Below, in pieces: positions 49,652-57,467 of a stretch of 64,000 nt of DNA. The notes beneath the pieces were generated by a model. It was not told the DNA's origin. It saw only the letters and a program-made list of their open reading frames with translations, and did not search any database. The stretch covers positions 213,969-277,968 of the forward strand of contig NZ_LISW01000005.1 in NCBI RefSeq assembly GCF_001905735.1, in the 5' to 3' direction. The number at the start of each line of letters is the position of its first letter. Positions within the stretch are counted from its first letter, which is position 1. Made by a program: the position numbers and the translations under genes. Source of the stretch: Streptomyces sp. CB01249. Its GTDB lineage: Bacteria > Actinomycetota > Actinomycetes > Streptomycetales > Streptomycetaceae.

Positions 49652-50287
49652 TTACTCCCGGTCGTCGAGGTCCTGCCAGTCCTGCGGGACCTCGCCGGTC
49701 TCGTGGAACGACCTCCACTCCTCGATACCGCTGATGGTGGCCTCGCCGATCTCCTGGCGGAACGCGGCGATCCACTCCAGCTCCGCCTCCAGCATGTGGA
49801 GCTGGTACTCCGTCTCCACGACGAAGACGCGGGGCAGCGAGCCCCCGAGCTGGGCGAGGACCCCGCGCAGCGCGGCAGCCCGCACGATCTGCGCCTGCTC
49901 GCGGTCCGCGAGGAGTTCCCCCACCTCCTCCGGGGGCAGCGCGGGAAGCAGGGCCAGTGCCGTTTCGAAGACCGGGTACTCCTCGGCCGGCACCGCGATC
50001 AGGTCGGACAGCCAGTGCAGCATCTCGGCGCGCCCGGCCTCGGTGAGGCCGTACAGCGTGCGTTCCGGGCGGTTGCCCTGGCGCTGGACGCCCGTCACCT
50101 CGACGTAGCCGTGCTTCTCGAGGTTCTGGACGACGGTGTACAGCGAACCGAAGTTGATCTTCACGCTGTGCTGCTTGCCGCGCCTGCGGAGGGTCTGGGC
50201 GATCTCGTACGGATGCATGGACCGCTCGGCGAGCAGCACCATCACCGTGAGCGCCAGCGGATTGCTGAGCTTGCGCCGCTTGGCCAC
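49652..50287 (-). CDS. PadR family transcriptional regulator
   Basis: A 211-residue PadR regulator with an N-terminal winged helix (residues 5-90: NPLALTVMVLLAERSMHPYE, INFGSLYTVVQNLEKHGYVE) and a C-terminal alpha-helical dimerisation domain of the Vir_act type. PadR proteins usually repress their own gene and an adjacent exporter in the absence of ligand; the downstream DrrAB-like exporter genes fit. A palindrome 79 bases upstream is a candidate operator. Confidence 0.92.
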   Translation of the reverse strand: MAKRRKLSNPLALTVMVLLAERSMHPYEIAQTLRRRGKQHSVKINFGSLYTVVQNLEKHGYVEVTGVQRQGNRPERTLYGLTEAGRAEMLHWLSDLIAVPAEEYPVFETALALLPALPPEEVGELLADREQAQIVRAAALRGVLAQLGGSLPRVFVVETEYQLHMLEAELEWIAAFRQEIGEATISGIEEWRSFHETGEVPQDWQDLDDRE

Positions 50288-50365
50288 CGCCGCCCACCTC
50301 CGTAGATTTCCTCGTTCACGAATACTCGTGGCCGAACATAGCTCGATTTCCGACGACGCGTCAAC

Positions 50366-50379
50366 CGCGATGTATCGCG
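50366..50379. promoter_or_regulatory. Palindrome, candidate PadR operator
   Basis: CGCGAT-GT-ATCGCG is a perfect interrupted palindrome in the 219-base divergent region between padR-like and sigK. It lies 79 bases before the PadR start and 75 bases before the SigK-type promoter. The region is AT-richer than neighbours. Confidence 0.4.
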
Positions 50380-50440
50380 ATTCTTGGAGCCGTTTCCGAG
50401 CGGGCCGCCGGGAAGTCGTGGAAGGATCCCCGGATTCCGG

Positions 50441-50468
50441 CCAATCCGCCAGGGCACCGGCTCCGAAT
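50441..50468 (+). promoter_or_regulatory. SigK-type promoter of sigK
   Basis: CCAATCC (50441-50447), 15 bases, CCGAAT (50463-50468). It matches the other two copies in this window in sequence, spacing and flanking C after the -10. The predicted start is at about 50475, 32 bases before the sigK GTG, which implies autoregulation. Confidence 0.75.
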
Positions 50469-50506
50469 CACCCCCGGAGAGCGATGACCACCGAAGGGAA
50501 CCCCGC

Positions 50507-51091
50507 GTGAAAGAAGCCGTGTACATCAGCGGAATGGCCTCGGCGGGGCCCGATCTCCAGGAGCTGATGGGGCAGGTCGCCCGGGGCGACCAGGACGCGT
50601 TCGCCCAGGTCTACGACGCGGTGAGCGGCCCGGTGCTCGGGCTCGTCCGCAATGTGCTGCGCGATCCCGCCCAGTCGGAGGAGGTCGCCCAGGAGGTCCT
50701 GGTGGAGGTGTGGCGCACCGCGTCCCGCTTCCAGGCGGCCCGGGGCAGCGCCATGAACTGGGTGCTGACCCTCGCCCACCGCCGTGCCGTCGACCGGGTC
50801 CGCTCCGCGCAGGCGTCGGCCGCCCGCGAGCACAAGGCCGCCCTGCTCGACCGCACGCCCGCCTTCGACGAGGTCACCGAACAGGTCGAGACCCGGCTGG
50901 AACGCGAGCAGGTGCGCCGCTGCATGCGGACGCTGTCCGAGATCCAGCGCGAGTCCGTCACCCTGGCGTACTACCGGGGGCTGACCTATCGCGAGGTGGC
51001 CGAACTGCTCGCGGTACCGCTCGGCACGATCAAGACTCGACTGCGCGACGGGCTGATCCGGATGCGCGACTGCCTCGGGGTGACCTCATGA
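50507..51091 (+). CDS. sigK: ECF RNA polymerase sigma factor SigK
   Basis: A 194-residue extracytoplasmic-function sigma factor. Region 2 (residues about 25-95: QDAFAQVYDAVSGPVLGLVRNVLRDP, EEVAQEVLVEVWR) binds the -10 element and region 4 (about 135-190: RESVTLAYYRGLTYREVAELLAVPLGTIKTRLR) the -35. Cys139 and Cys189 are 50 residues apart, the spacing reported for the redox-sensitive disulfide of M. tuberculosis SigK (Cys133/Cys183). The downstream zinc-type anti-sigma gene overlaps by 4 bases (ATGA). The start is GTG 50507; a MASAGPDL start nine codons later is an alternative. Its own gene carries a copy of the regulon promoter. Confidence 0.88.
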   Translation: MKEAVYISGMASAGPDLQELMGQVARGDQDAFAQVYDAVSGPVLGLVRNVLRDPAQSEEVAQEVLVEVWRTASRFQAARGSAMNWVLTLAHRRAVDRVRSAQASAAREHKAALLDRTPAFDEVTEQVETRLEREQVRRCMRTLSEIQRESVTLAYYRGLTYREVAELLAVPLGTIKTRLRDGLIRMRDCLGVTS

Positions 51092-51849
51092 CCGACGCCG
51101 GACTCCACACACTGACGGGCGCCTACGCCCTGCACGCCCTGCCGGACACCGAACGCCGGGACTTCGAACGGCACCTGGGCGACTGCGAGGCCTGCTCCAC
51201 CGAGGTGCGCGAGCTCTCCGAGACCGCGACCCGCCTCGGTCTCGCCGTCGCCGCCCCGGCCCCCCGCGAGCTGCGGGAGCGGGTGCTCCGGGAGATCACG
51301 ACCGTACGCCAGGAGCCGCCCGCCCTCCCCCGCCGCGGGCGCTCGCCGGACCGGCGGGGCGGGGCGGCCCGGTGGTCCCGGTTCGCCCTGGCCGCGTGCC
51401 TCGCCGCGGCGGTGGGCTTCGGCGGGATCGCCGTGTGGCAGCACCAGGAGGCCCGGGACGCCCGGCAGCGGGCGGACGCGGCCGGGCTCCGGGCCGAGCA
51501 GGTGGCCCGGGTCCTCGCCGCGCCCGACGCGAAGACCTCGTCCGGCAAGCTGGACGACGGGGCGCAGGGCACGGTGGTGGTCTCCCGCAGCGAGGACCGG
51601 GCGGTGTTCCTGGCCACCGGGCTGGCCGAGGCGCCCAGCGGCAAGGTCTACCAGCTGTGGTTCGACGACGGCGGCACGATGCGTTCGGCGGGCCTGATGC
51701 GCGCCTCGGGCCCGTCCTCGACCACGTACACGACGCTGCTCGACGGCCCGGTGGACGGGGCGACGGGCATGGGCATCACCGTGGAACCGGCGGGCGGTTC
51801 GGCGCGGCCGACCTCGGACCCGGTGGCGCTGATGGAGTTCCCGGCGTGA
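51088..51849 (+). CDS. rskA: Anti-sigma-K factor RskA
   Basis: A 253-residue membrane anti-sigma factor. The cytoplasmic N-terminus has the zinc anti-sigma motif H-x3-C-x2-C (RHLGDCEAC, about 29-37), followed by a TM helix (FALAACLAAAVGFGGIAVW, about 96-114) and an extracytoplasmic RskA C-terminal domain (PSGKVYQLWFDDGG). It should hold SigK at the membrane until a redox or envelope signal, usually with intramembrane proteolysis, releases it. Coupled to sigK through an ATGA overlap. Confidence 0.9.
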   Translation: MTDAGLHTLTGAYALHALPDTERRDFERHLGDCEACSTEVRELSETATRLGLAVAAPAPRELRERVLREITTVRQEPPALPRRGRSPDRRGGAARWSRFALAACLAAAVGFGGIAVWQHQEARDARQRADAAGLRAEQVARVLAAPDAKTSSGKLDDGAQGTVVVSRSEDRAVFLATGLAEAPSGKVYQLWFDDGGTMRSAGLMRASGPSSTTYTTLLDGPVDGATGMGITVEPAGGSARPTSDPVALMEFPA

Positions 51850-51851
51850 GG

Positions 51852-51883
51852 CGTGCGCCCGGGGGCGGTCCCCCGGGCGCACG
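51852..51883. terminator. Bidirectional terminator
   Basis: A 14-bp perfect stem, CGTGCGCCCGGGGG (51852-51865) with CCCCCGGGCGCACG (51870-51883), loop CGGT, lies between the convergent rskA and DUF1295 genes. It ends both the sigK operon and the lipid operon. Confidence 0.9.
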
Positions 51884-51897
51884 GTCCGCGCGTGCGT

Positions 51898-52701
51898 TCA
51901 GCCCCGGCGCGGCGGGCGCGGGAAGAAGCCGCTGGTGCGCGCGGCGTACGCGGCGAAGCCGGGGCGGTCGGCCATGTGCCGTTCCAGGAGGGCCTTGCCG
52001 CTGCCGCCGATGAGCAGATACGTCATCAGGGCGGGCGCCACCAGCGTGGCAGCGGCGGCGGCCGGAGCCTGGCAGACAATCAGGAACAGGCCCCACCAGA
52101 CGCAGAAGTCCCCGAAGTAGTTGGGGTGCCGGGTCCAGGACCAGAGCCCCCGGTCCATGATCGCGCCCCGGTTGTCCGGGTCGGCCTTGAACCGGGCCAG
52201 CTGGTGGTCGCCCACCGCCTCGAAGAACATGCCGAGCGCCCAGAGCGCGGCCCCGGCCCAGGCCAGGGCGTTCACCGGCCCGGTGAGACAGCCGGCCGCC
52301 TGCACGGGGAGCGAGATCAGCCAGACCAGGGCGCCCTGGAGGAGGTACACCTTCCGCAGGGCGTAGAGGTCCGGGTTGCCGGGCGCCTTCGCGAGCATCT
52401 TCGCGTAGCGCGGGTCCTCGCCGTGCCCCCGTCCGCGCCGGGCGATGTGCCACGCCAGGCGCACCCCCCAGACCGTGGTGAGCACCGTGACGAGGAGGCG
52501 GCGCGTGGCGTCCCCCTCCCCCGCCGACAGGCCGTACGAGACGAGGGCGACGGCGGCGAAGCCGAGACCCCAGGCGACGTCCACGCCCCGGTGCATGCCC
52601 TTGCGGACCCCGGCGGCGAACGCGACGAGCAGGACGACCAGCGCGGCGCCCGCGCAGGGCGCGAGGCCCCGCGCGAACGCCTCCCAGGCGAAGCCGCTCA
52701 C
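51898..52701 (-). CDS. DUF1295 membrane protein (steroid 5-alpha-reductase-like)
   Basis: A 267-residue membrane protein with about seven helices. The C-terminal signature RGLWSWTRHPNYFGDFCVWWG is the NADPH/substrate motif shared by DUF1295 and steroid 5-alpha-reductase-like enzymes. In this operon it is the last of five genes. Its M. tuberculosis counterpart would be Rv0446c. I infer a reductase acting on a modified fatty acyl chain. It overlaps the preceding methyltransferase gene by 4 bases. Confidence 0.9.
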   Translation of the reverse strand: MSGFAWEAFARGLAPCAGAALVVLLVAFAAGVRKGMHRGVDVAWGLGFAAVALVSYGLSAGEGDATRRLLVTVLTTVWGVRLAWHIARRGRGHGEDPRYAKMLAKAPGNPDLYALRKVYLLQGALVWLISLPVQAAGCLTGPVNALAWAGAALWALGMFFEAVGDHQLARFKADPDNRGAIMDRGLWSWTRHPNYFGDFCVWWGLFLIVCQAPAAAAATLVAPALMTYLLIGGSGKALLERHMADRPGFAAYAARTSGFFPRPPRRG

Positions 52702-54029
52702 GACGCGTCCCCGACGGTGCGCAGCGCCTCGCGGGTGGCCGGCATCCCCGACTCCCCGTCACCACCGGGCCGTACGGCGAGGATCTGGTCCACGCCCATC
52801 CGCCGCTCCGCGAAGGCGAGGGCGCCGCCGGCCAGGTACAGCCGCCACACCCGTACGGTCTCCTCGCCGACCAGGTCCGTGAACCGCGCCTCGTTCTCCT
52901 CCAGGGTCCGGCGCCAGGCGTCGACGGTTCGGACGTAGTGCTCCCGCAGCCCATGGACGTCGCGCACCTCGAGACCGGCGCCCTCCAGCAGGGCGACGGT
53001 CTCGCCGACCGGGCGCATGTGCATGTCGGGCGCGATGTACGCCTCGATGAACGCGCCGCCGCCCGGCGCCTCCCGCCCGCGCGACATCTGCTGGACGAGC
53101 ACCCGGCCGCGCGGGCGGACCATGCCGTGCAGGGTCGCCGCGAAAGCCGGGTACTGGGCGTCCCCGACGTGCTCGCCCATCTCGATGGTGGACACCGCGT
53201 CGTAGCCGCCCTCGTGGTCCGGGGCGTCCGCGATGTCGCGGTAGTCGCGGCAGCGCACCTCGACCAGGTCGTCCAGGCCGCGCTCGGAGACCTGTCGGCG
53301 CACATGGGCGGCCTGTTCGGCGGCGAGGGTGACGGCGGTGACGCGGACGCCGTGACGCTCGGCCGCGTACAGCGTCAGCGAACCCCAGCCGCAGCCGATG
53401 TCCAGCAGCCGCGCACCGGGGCGCAGCCCGAGCTTGCCGCAGATCAGCTCCAGCTTGTCGCGCTGCGCGTCGGCCGCGCCGTAGCCGGGCTCCTCGCTGG
53501 TCCAGTAGCCGCAGGAGTACGCCATGGTCTCGTCCAGGAGGAGGGCGTAGAAGGCGTTGGAGAGGTCGTAGTGGTGGCTGATCGCGGCCCGGTCGCGGGC
53601 CTTGCTGTGCAGGGCGCCGTCGAGTCCGGTGGCCCGGGCGGCGGGCACGGGCGGCCGGAGCCCGGCCGCGCCGAGGCGCACGGCGGTGCCGGCGGCGCGC
53701 AGCCGGTCGCCGAGGCTCGGCCGGGGTGCGGCGAGTCCGCGTTCGCGTACGGCGCGGTGCACGGCCCGCAGTCCCTCGGCGAGGTCGCCCTCGATGTCGA
53801 TGTCCCCTGTGATGTACGCCTCCGCGAGGCCGAGTTCGCCCGGTTCCCACAGGAGGCGGCGCAGGGCGCGGCGGGTCCGGACGTGGATCAGGGGGCCGTC
53901 GGCGGCGCCGGTCTCGCTGCCGTCCCACATGCGCACCCTGACCGGGAGCCGGCCGCCGAGGAACTGCTCGGCCAGGGGCTCGATGCGCTGGGCGGCCCCG
54001 TGGGCGGGGCGCTTGTCGGTGAGTGTCAT
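52698..54029 (-). CDS. Cyclopropane-fatty-acid-synthase-family methyltransferase 1
   Basis: A 443-residue SAM-dependent lipid methyltransferase. The N-terminal third precedes the fold; SHHYDLSNAFYALLLDETMAYSCGYW keeps the conserved Cys (E. coli Cfa Cys139 position, from memory). SAM motif I is LLDIGCGWGSLTLYAAE, and the active-site stretch STIEMGEHVG keeps the Glu-His pair. It transfers a methylene/methyl from SAM to an unsaturated acyl chain of a phospholipid. It is the 4th gene of the overlapping operon. It resembles UfaA1-type mycobacterial enzymes less than its neighbour does in active-site residues. Confidence 0.92.
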   Translation of the reverse strand: MTLTDKRPAHGAAQRIEPLAEQFLGGRLPVRVRMWDGSETGAADGPLIHVRTRRALRRLLWEPGELGLAEAYITGDIDIEGDLAEGLRAVHRAVRERGLAAPRPSLGDRLRAAGTAVRLGAAGLRPPVPAARATGLDGALHSKARDRAAISHHYDLSNAFYALLLDETMAYSCGYWTSEEPGYGAADAQRDKLELICGKLGLRPGARLLDIGCGWGSLTLYAAERHGVRVTAVTLAAEQAAHVRRQVSERGLDDLVEVRCRDYRDIADAPDHEGGYDAVSTIEMGEHVGDAQYPAFAATLHGMVRPRGRVLVQQMSRGREAPGGGAFIEAYIAPDMHMRPVGETVALLEGAGLEVRDVHGLREHYVRTVDAWRRTLEENEARFTDLVGEETVRVWRLYLAGGALAFAERRMGVDQILAVRPGGDGESGMPATREALRTVGDAS

Positions 54030-55309
54030 GCCGTTTCCTGTTCCTGACGGGTCAGCAGCAGCTGCCGCACATCGAGGTAGCCGGAGCGGAAGCCCGCTTC
54101 GGAGTAGGCGAGGTAGAGGGTCCACATGCGGCGGAAGGTCGCGTCGAAGCCCAGCGCGTCGACGGCCTCCGCCTCTGCGGCGAAGCGTTCGCGCCACAGC
54201 CTGAGCGTTTCGGCGTAGTGCGTGCCGAAGCCGTCGGAGCGCTCCACGCGCAGTCCGGTGTGGGCGGCCGTGACCCGGTCGATGGCCTCGGTGGACGGGA
54301 GCTGGCCGCCCGGGAAGATGTACTTCTGGATCCAGGTGAAGGTGGACCGGCCGGCCCGCATGCGGTCGTCGGGCATGGTGATGGCCTGGAGCGCGATCCG
54401 GCCGCCGGGGGCGAGCAGCCGGTCCAGGGTGCGGAAGTAGACGGGCCAGAACTCCGCGCCGACCGCCTCGATCATCTCGACGCTGACGATCGCGTCGTAC
54501 GTCCCCTCGATCTCCCGGTAGTCGCACAGCCGGACGTCGACCCGGTCCGCGTGGCCCGCCGCCGCGATCCGCCGGAGGGCCAGATCGCGCTGTTCCCGGG
54601 AGAGGGTGACGGAGACGACGTGGGCGCCGCGCTCGGCGGCACGGAGCGCGAGTTCGCCCCAGCCGGTGCCGATCTCCAGGAGCCGGGTGCCGGGGCCGAC
54701 GGCGGCCAGGTCGAGCAGCCGGTCGATCTTGCGGTGCTGCGCGGCGGGGAGCAGGGCCGGTTCGGCGGGGAAGCCGCGGAACAGTGCCGACGAATAGCTG
54801 AGCGTCTCGTCCAGGAAGAGCGCGAACAGGTCGTTGGACAGGTCGTAGTGGTGGCTGATGTTGGTCCGGGCCCCTTCACGGGTGCCGGTCTGCGCCTCGG
54901 GGTGGCGGCGCGCCCACAGTCCGCGCAGCCGTTGCAGGGGCTGCGGGACCAGGGTGGCGACCTGCCCGGCCAGGACGGTCAGGACGCCGACGGGGTCGGG
55001 CGCGTCCCACTCCCGAGCCATGTACGACTCGCCGAAGCCGATGAGCCCGGCCGCGCCGATCCTGCGGAAGAAGGCGTCCGGGTCGTGGACGTCCATCAGC
55101 GGCCCGCCGAGCCCGATGTCCTCCCGCCCGTCGAGGCGCACCCGCAGCGGCAGCCGGGCCAGGGCGCGGCGGACGATCCGCTCGGCGACGGCCGTCCGGA
55201 GCCGGGAGGCGCGGGGCAGGGCCACGACGTCCGGCCAGCGTGCCGGGTCGATGCCCACGCGCGCGGCGGGGGCGGGCACGGACGGGGTACGGAACGTGGA
55301 GGCGGTCAT
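54026..55309 (-). CDS. Cyclopropane-fatty-acid-synthase-family methyltransferase 2
   Basis: A 427-residue SAM-dependent acyl-chain methyltransferase, paralogous to the next gene. SAM motif I is LLEIGTGWGELALRAAE. Two Cfa positions differ: SYSSALF replaces the Cys-containing YSCGYW, and VSVEMIEAVG has Ala in place of the His of EHVG. The EAVG form occurs in enzymes linked to DUF1365/FAD oxidoreductase operons, including M. tuberculosis UfaA1, reported as a tuberculostearic acid synthase. I infer a methyl (not cyclopropane) branch. It overlaps both neighbouring genes by 4 bases. Confidence 0.92.
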   Translation of the reverse strand: MTASTFRTPSVPAPAARVGIDPARWPDVVALPRASRLRTAVAERIVRRALARLPLRVRLDGREDIGLGGPLMDVHDPDAFFRRIGAAGLIGFGESYMAREWDAPDPVGVLTVLAGQVATLVPQPLQRLRGLWARRHPEAQTGTREGARTNISHHYDLSNDLFALFLDETLSYSSALFRGFPAEPALLPAAQHRKIDRLLDLAAVGPGTRLLEIGTGWGELALRAAERGAHVVSVTLSREQRDLALRRIAAAGHADRVDVRLCDYREIEGTYDAIVSVEMIEAVGAEFWPVYFRTLDRLLAPGGRIALQAITMPDDRMRAGRSTFTWIQKYIFPGGQLPSTEAIDRVTAAHTGLRVERSDGFGTHYAETLRLWRERFAAEAEAVDALGFDATFRRMWTLYLAYSEAGFRSGYLDVRQLLLTRQEQETA

Positions 55310-56028
55310 CGCATGCCCTCCTGGGTGCGGTGGTGGGGGCGGGGCCGGACGGGCAGCCCGCGCAGGTAGAGGCGTATGCCGTGCAGGCGGATGGCGGCGG
55401 AGACGACGGCCGTGGACCAGGGGTGGCGCACGGCCAGGCCGAGCAGGACGCGGGCGGTCGCCGGGCGTCGCTCCCCCCGGACGGTCGCGGTGAACGGGCG
55501 GGTGCCGGAGCGTTCCAGGTGGACCGTCAGCCGCAGCTGCGGGCCCGGTTCCGGCAGCCGCATCCAGTACGCGCCGTCGGTGCCGAAGAACGGCGATACG
55601 TAGAACTCCTTGCTGGTGACCGACCGCCCCCGGTCGTCGGGGCGCAGCAGGTAGCAGTGGCGTTCGCCGTACGTGTTGTGCACCTCGGCGACCGTGCACA
55701 GCGGGGTGCCGTCGGCGCGCCGGCACCAGTAGACGGTGAGCGGGTTGAAGACGTAGCCGAGGACCCGGGCCTGGGTCAGCATGAGGACGGTGCCGTCGGC
55801 GAGGTCGACGCCGCGCGCGGCCAGGAAGCGGGCGAGCCCGGCCCGGATGGTCGGGGCGGTGCCGCCGAAGTGGTCGCGGGCGTCGAAGCGGGCGAGGAAG
55901 CGCAGGGCGCGCGGGAGCGGCGGCGGCCCGTCGGGGTCCGTCAGCCACAGGTAGGTGCGGTGCTGGAAGCCGTACCGGGTGGGCGCGGTCCGTATGTGGG
56001 TGATCGTGCACGGGTAGAGGGCGTTCAC
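55306..56028 (-). CDS. DUF1365 domain protein
   Basis: A 240-residue protein of DUF1365 (GYVFNPLTVYWC, VAEVHNTYGERHCYLL, KEFYVSPFFGTDGAYW). The function is not known biochemically, but it always travels with the FAD oxidoreductase and Cfa-type methyltransferase genes, from mycobacteria to proteobacteria, so it belongs to the lipid-modification pathway. The start is GTG 56028, overlapping the upstream stop (GTGA). The C-terminus is basic and may be membrane-associated. Confidence 0.92.
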   Translation of the reverse strand: MNALYPCTITHIRTAPTRYGFQHRTYLWLTDPDGPPPLPRALRFLARFDARDHFGGTAPTIRAGLARFLAARGVDLADGTVLMLTQARVLGYVFNPLTVYWCRRADGTPLCTVAEVHNTYGERHCYLLRPDDRGRSVTSKEFYVSPFFGTDGAYWMRLPEPGPQLRLTVHLERSGTRPFTATVRGERRPATARVLLGLAVRHPWSTAVVSAAIRLHGIRLYLRGLPVRPRPHHRTQEGMR

Positions 56029-57299
56029 CAGTCCACCCCCAGCGCGGCCGCGGCCTCGGCACCGGAGCGGCAGCCGTCCTCGTGGAATCCCCAGCCGTGG
56101 TAGGCGCCCGCGTAGGCGGTGACCGGCCCGGACAGGGCGGGCAGCCGGGCCTGGGCGGCCACGGACTCCGGGGTGTAGACGGGGTGTTCGTAGAGCATGC
56201 GGGCCCGGACGAGGCCGGGAGCGACGCGGTCGGCGCCGTTCAGCGTGACGACGTAGGTCTCGGGGGCGTCGAGCCGCTGGAGCCGGTTCATGTCGTAGCT
56301 CACGGTGACGTGGGAGGCGTCGGCGGCGCAGTCCGGCATCAGGTAGTTCCAGGAGGCGCGGGCGCCGGGCGCCGTGGGCAGCAGCCGGGTGTCGGTGTGC
56401 AGCAGGGTGGCGTTGCGGGAGTAGCGGAAGGCGCCCAGGGTGCGGGTCTCGTCGTCGGTGGGGTCGGCGAGGAGGCGGAGGGCCTGGTCGGGGTGGGTGG
56501 CGACGACGACGTGGTCGAAGGGCTCGGTGGTGCCGTCGTCCGTGGTGATTTCGACGCCGTCCGCGTGCCGCCGGACGCTGCGGACCGGGGTGGCGGTGCG
56601 GACGGCGGAGAGCTGCTTGGTCACGCGCTCCACGTAGGTGCGCGAGCCCCCGGTGACGGTCCGCCAGACCGGGGAGCCGCCGATCGCGAGCATGCCGTGG
56701 TGGTCGAGGAAGCGGAACAGGTAGCGCGCGGGGTAGCGCATCGCGGTCCCCGGGTCGCAGGACCAGACCGCCGCCACCACGGGCGTCAGGAAGTGGGCGG
56801 TGAAGTACGGCGAGAAGCGCCCGCGCGCGGCGAACTCGCCGAGGGTCAGCGTCTCCGCGTCGGGTCCGCCGTCCCGCAGCAGCCGCCGGGCCAGCCGGTG
56901 GAAGCGGGGGACGGCGGCGAGCATCCGGGGATAGGCGGGATCGCGGAAGGACGCCGGACGGGCGAGGAGACCGGCCGGGCCGCGTGCCCCCGCGTATTCC
57001 AGGCCGCATCCCTCGCACCGGACGGACATGCTCATCTCGGACTCCTGCGTGGGCACGCCGAGTTCGGCGAAGAGCCGGAGCAGGTGCGGGTAGGTGCGCC
57101 GGTTGTGCACGATGAAGCCGGAGTCGACGTGGTGGACGCGGCCGTCGGCCCCGGGCAGGTCGTGGGTGTGCGCGTGGCCGCCCACCCGGTCGTCCGCCTC
57201 GAACAGCGTCACGTCATGGGCCCTTCGCAGGATGTGCGCGGCCGTGAGCCCCGCCACCCCGCTGCCCACGACGGCCGTGCGTCGCCGCCTGTCGCTCAT
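56025..57299 (-). CDS. FAD-dependent oxidoreductase of the lipid operon
   Basis: A 424-residue amine-oxidase-fold flavoprotein. The dinucleotide motif AVVGSGVAGLTAAHIL is at about residues 9-24, with the second Gly-rich signature FEADDRVGGHAHTH. A central substrate domain (TLGEFAARGRFSPYFTAHFL) and a C-terminal GWGFHEDGCRSG complete it. It is the first gene of the five-gene operon and matches Rv0449c. It likely desaturates or oxidises the acyl chain next to the methyl branch. The start is ATG 57299 with GGAAGGAG upstream and a SigK-type promoter 73 bases before. Confidence 0.93.
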   Translation of the reverse strand: MSDRRRRTAVVGSGVAGLTAAHILRRAHDVTLFEADDRVGGHAHTHDLPGADGRVHHVDSGFIVHNRRTYPHLLRLFAELGVPTQESEMSMSVRCEGCGLEYAGARGPAGLLARPASFRDPAYPRMLAAVPRFHRLARRLLRDGGPDAETLTLGEFAARGRFSPYFTAHFLTPVVAAVWSCDPGTAMRYPARYLFRFLDHHGMLAIGGSPVWRTVTGGSRTYVERVTKQLSAVRTATPVRSVRRHADGVEITTDDGTTEPFDHVVVATHPDQALRLLADPTDDETRTLGAFRYSRNATLLHTDTRLLPTAPGARASWNYLMPDCAADASHVTVSYDMNRLQRLDAPETYVVTLNGADRVAPGLVRARMLYEHPVYTPESVAAQARLPALSGPVTAYAGAYHGWGFHEDGCRSGAEAAAALGVDW

Positions 57300-57371
57300 T
57301 GCGCTCCTTCCGGACCGGCCCCGACGCCCTCCCCCGGAGGCGGAGGCGCGGCGGATGCCTCTTTGGAAGTG

Positions 57372-57399
57372 ATTCGTTGCGGGCCGTCCGGCGGATTGG
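57372..57399 (-). promoter_or_regulatory. SigK-type promoter of the lipid operon
   Basis: On the minus strand CCAATCC (57399-57393), 15 bases, ACGAAT (57377-57372), a one-base variant of the -10. The predicted start is near 57365, giving a leader of about 66 bases with a GGAAGGAG site. It is divergent from the copy at 57433-57460. Confidence 0.72.
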
Positions 57400-57432
57400 C
57401 GGAACCCGTCGTTCATCCGATCGGGTGACAGA

Positions 57433-57460
57433 CCAATCCGCTCGCAGCCCGGCGCCGAAT
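57433..57460 (+). promoter_or_regulatory. SigK-type promoter of the molybdoenzyme gene
   Basis: CCAATCC (57433-57439), 15 bases, CCGAAT (57455-57460). The predicted start falls at 57467-57468, the G of the GTG start codon, so a leaderless transcript is expected. Confidence 0.72.
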
Positions 57461-57467
57461 CCCCGTC

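Noticed and set aside
54026..57018. Long fused reading frames joining the methyltransferase, DUF1365 and oxidoreductase
   Set aside because: The apparent fusions are in-frame extensions upstream of real starts; the genes overlap by 4 bases and use different frames, each with its own start.
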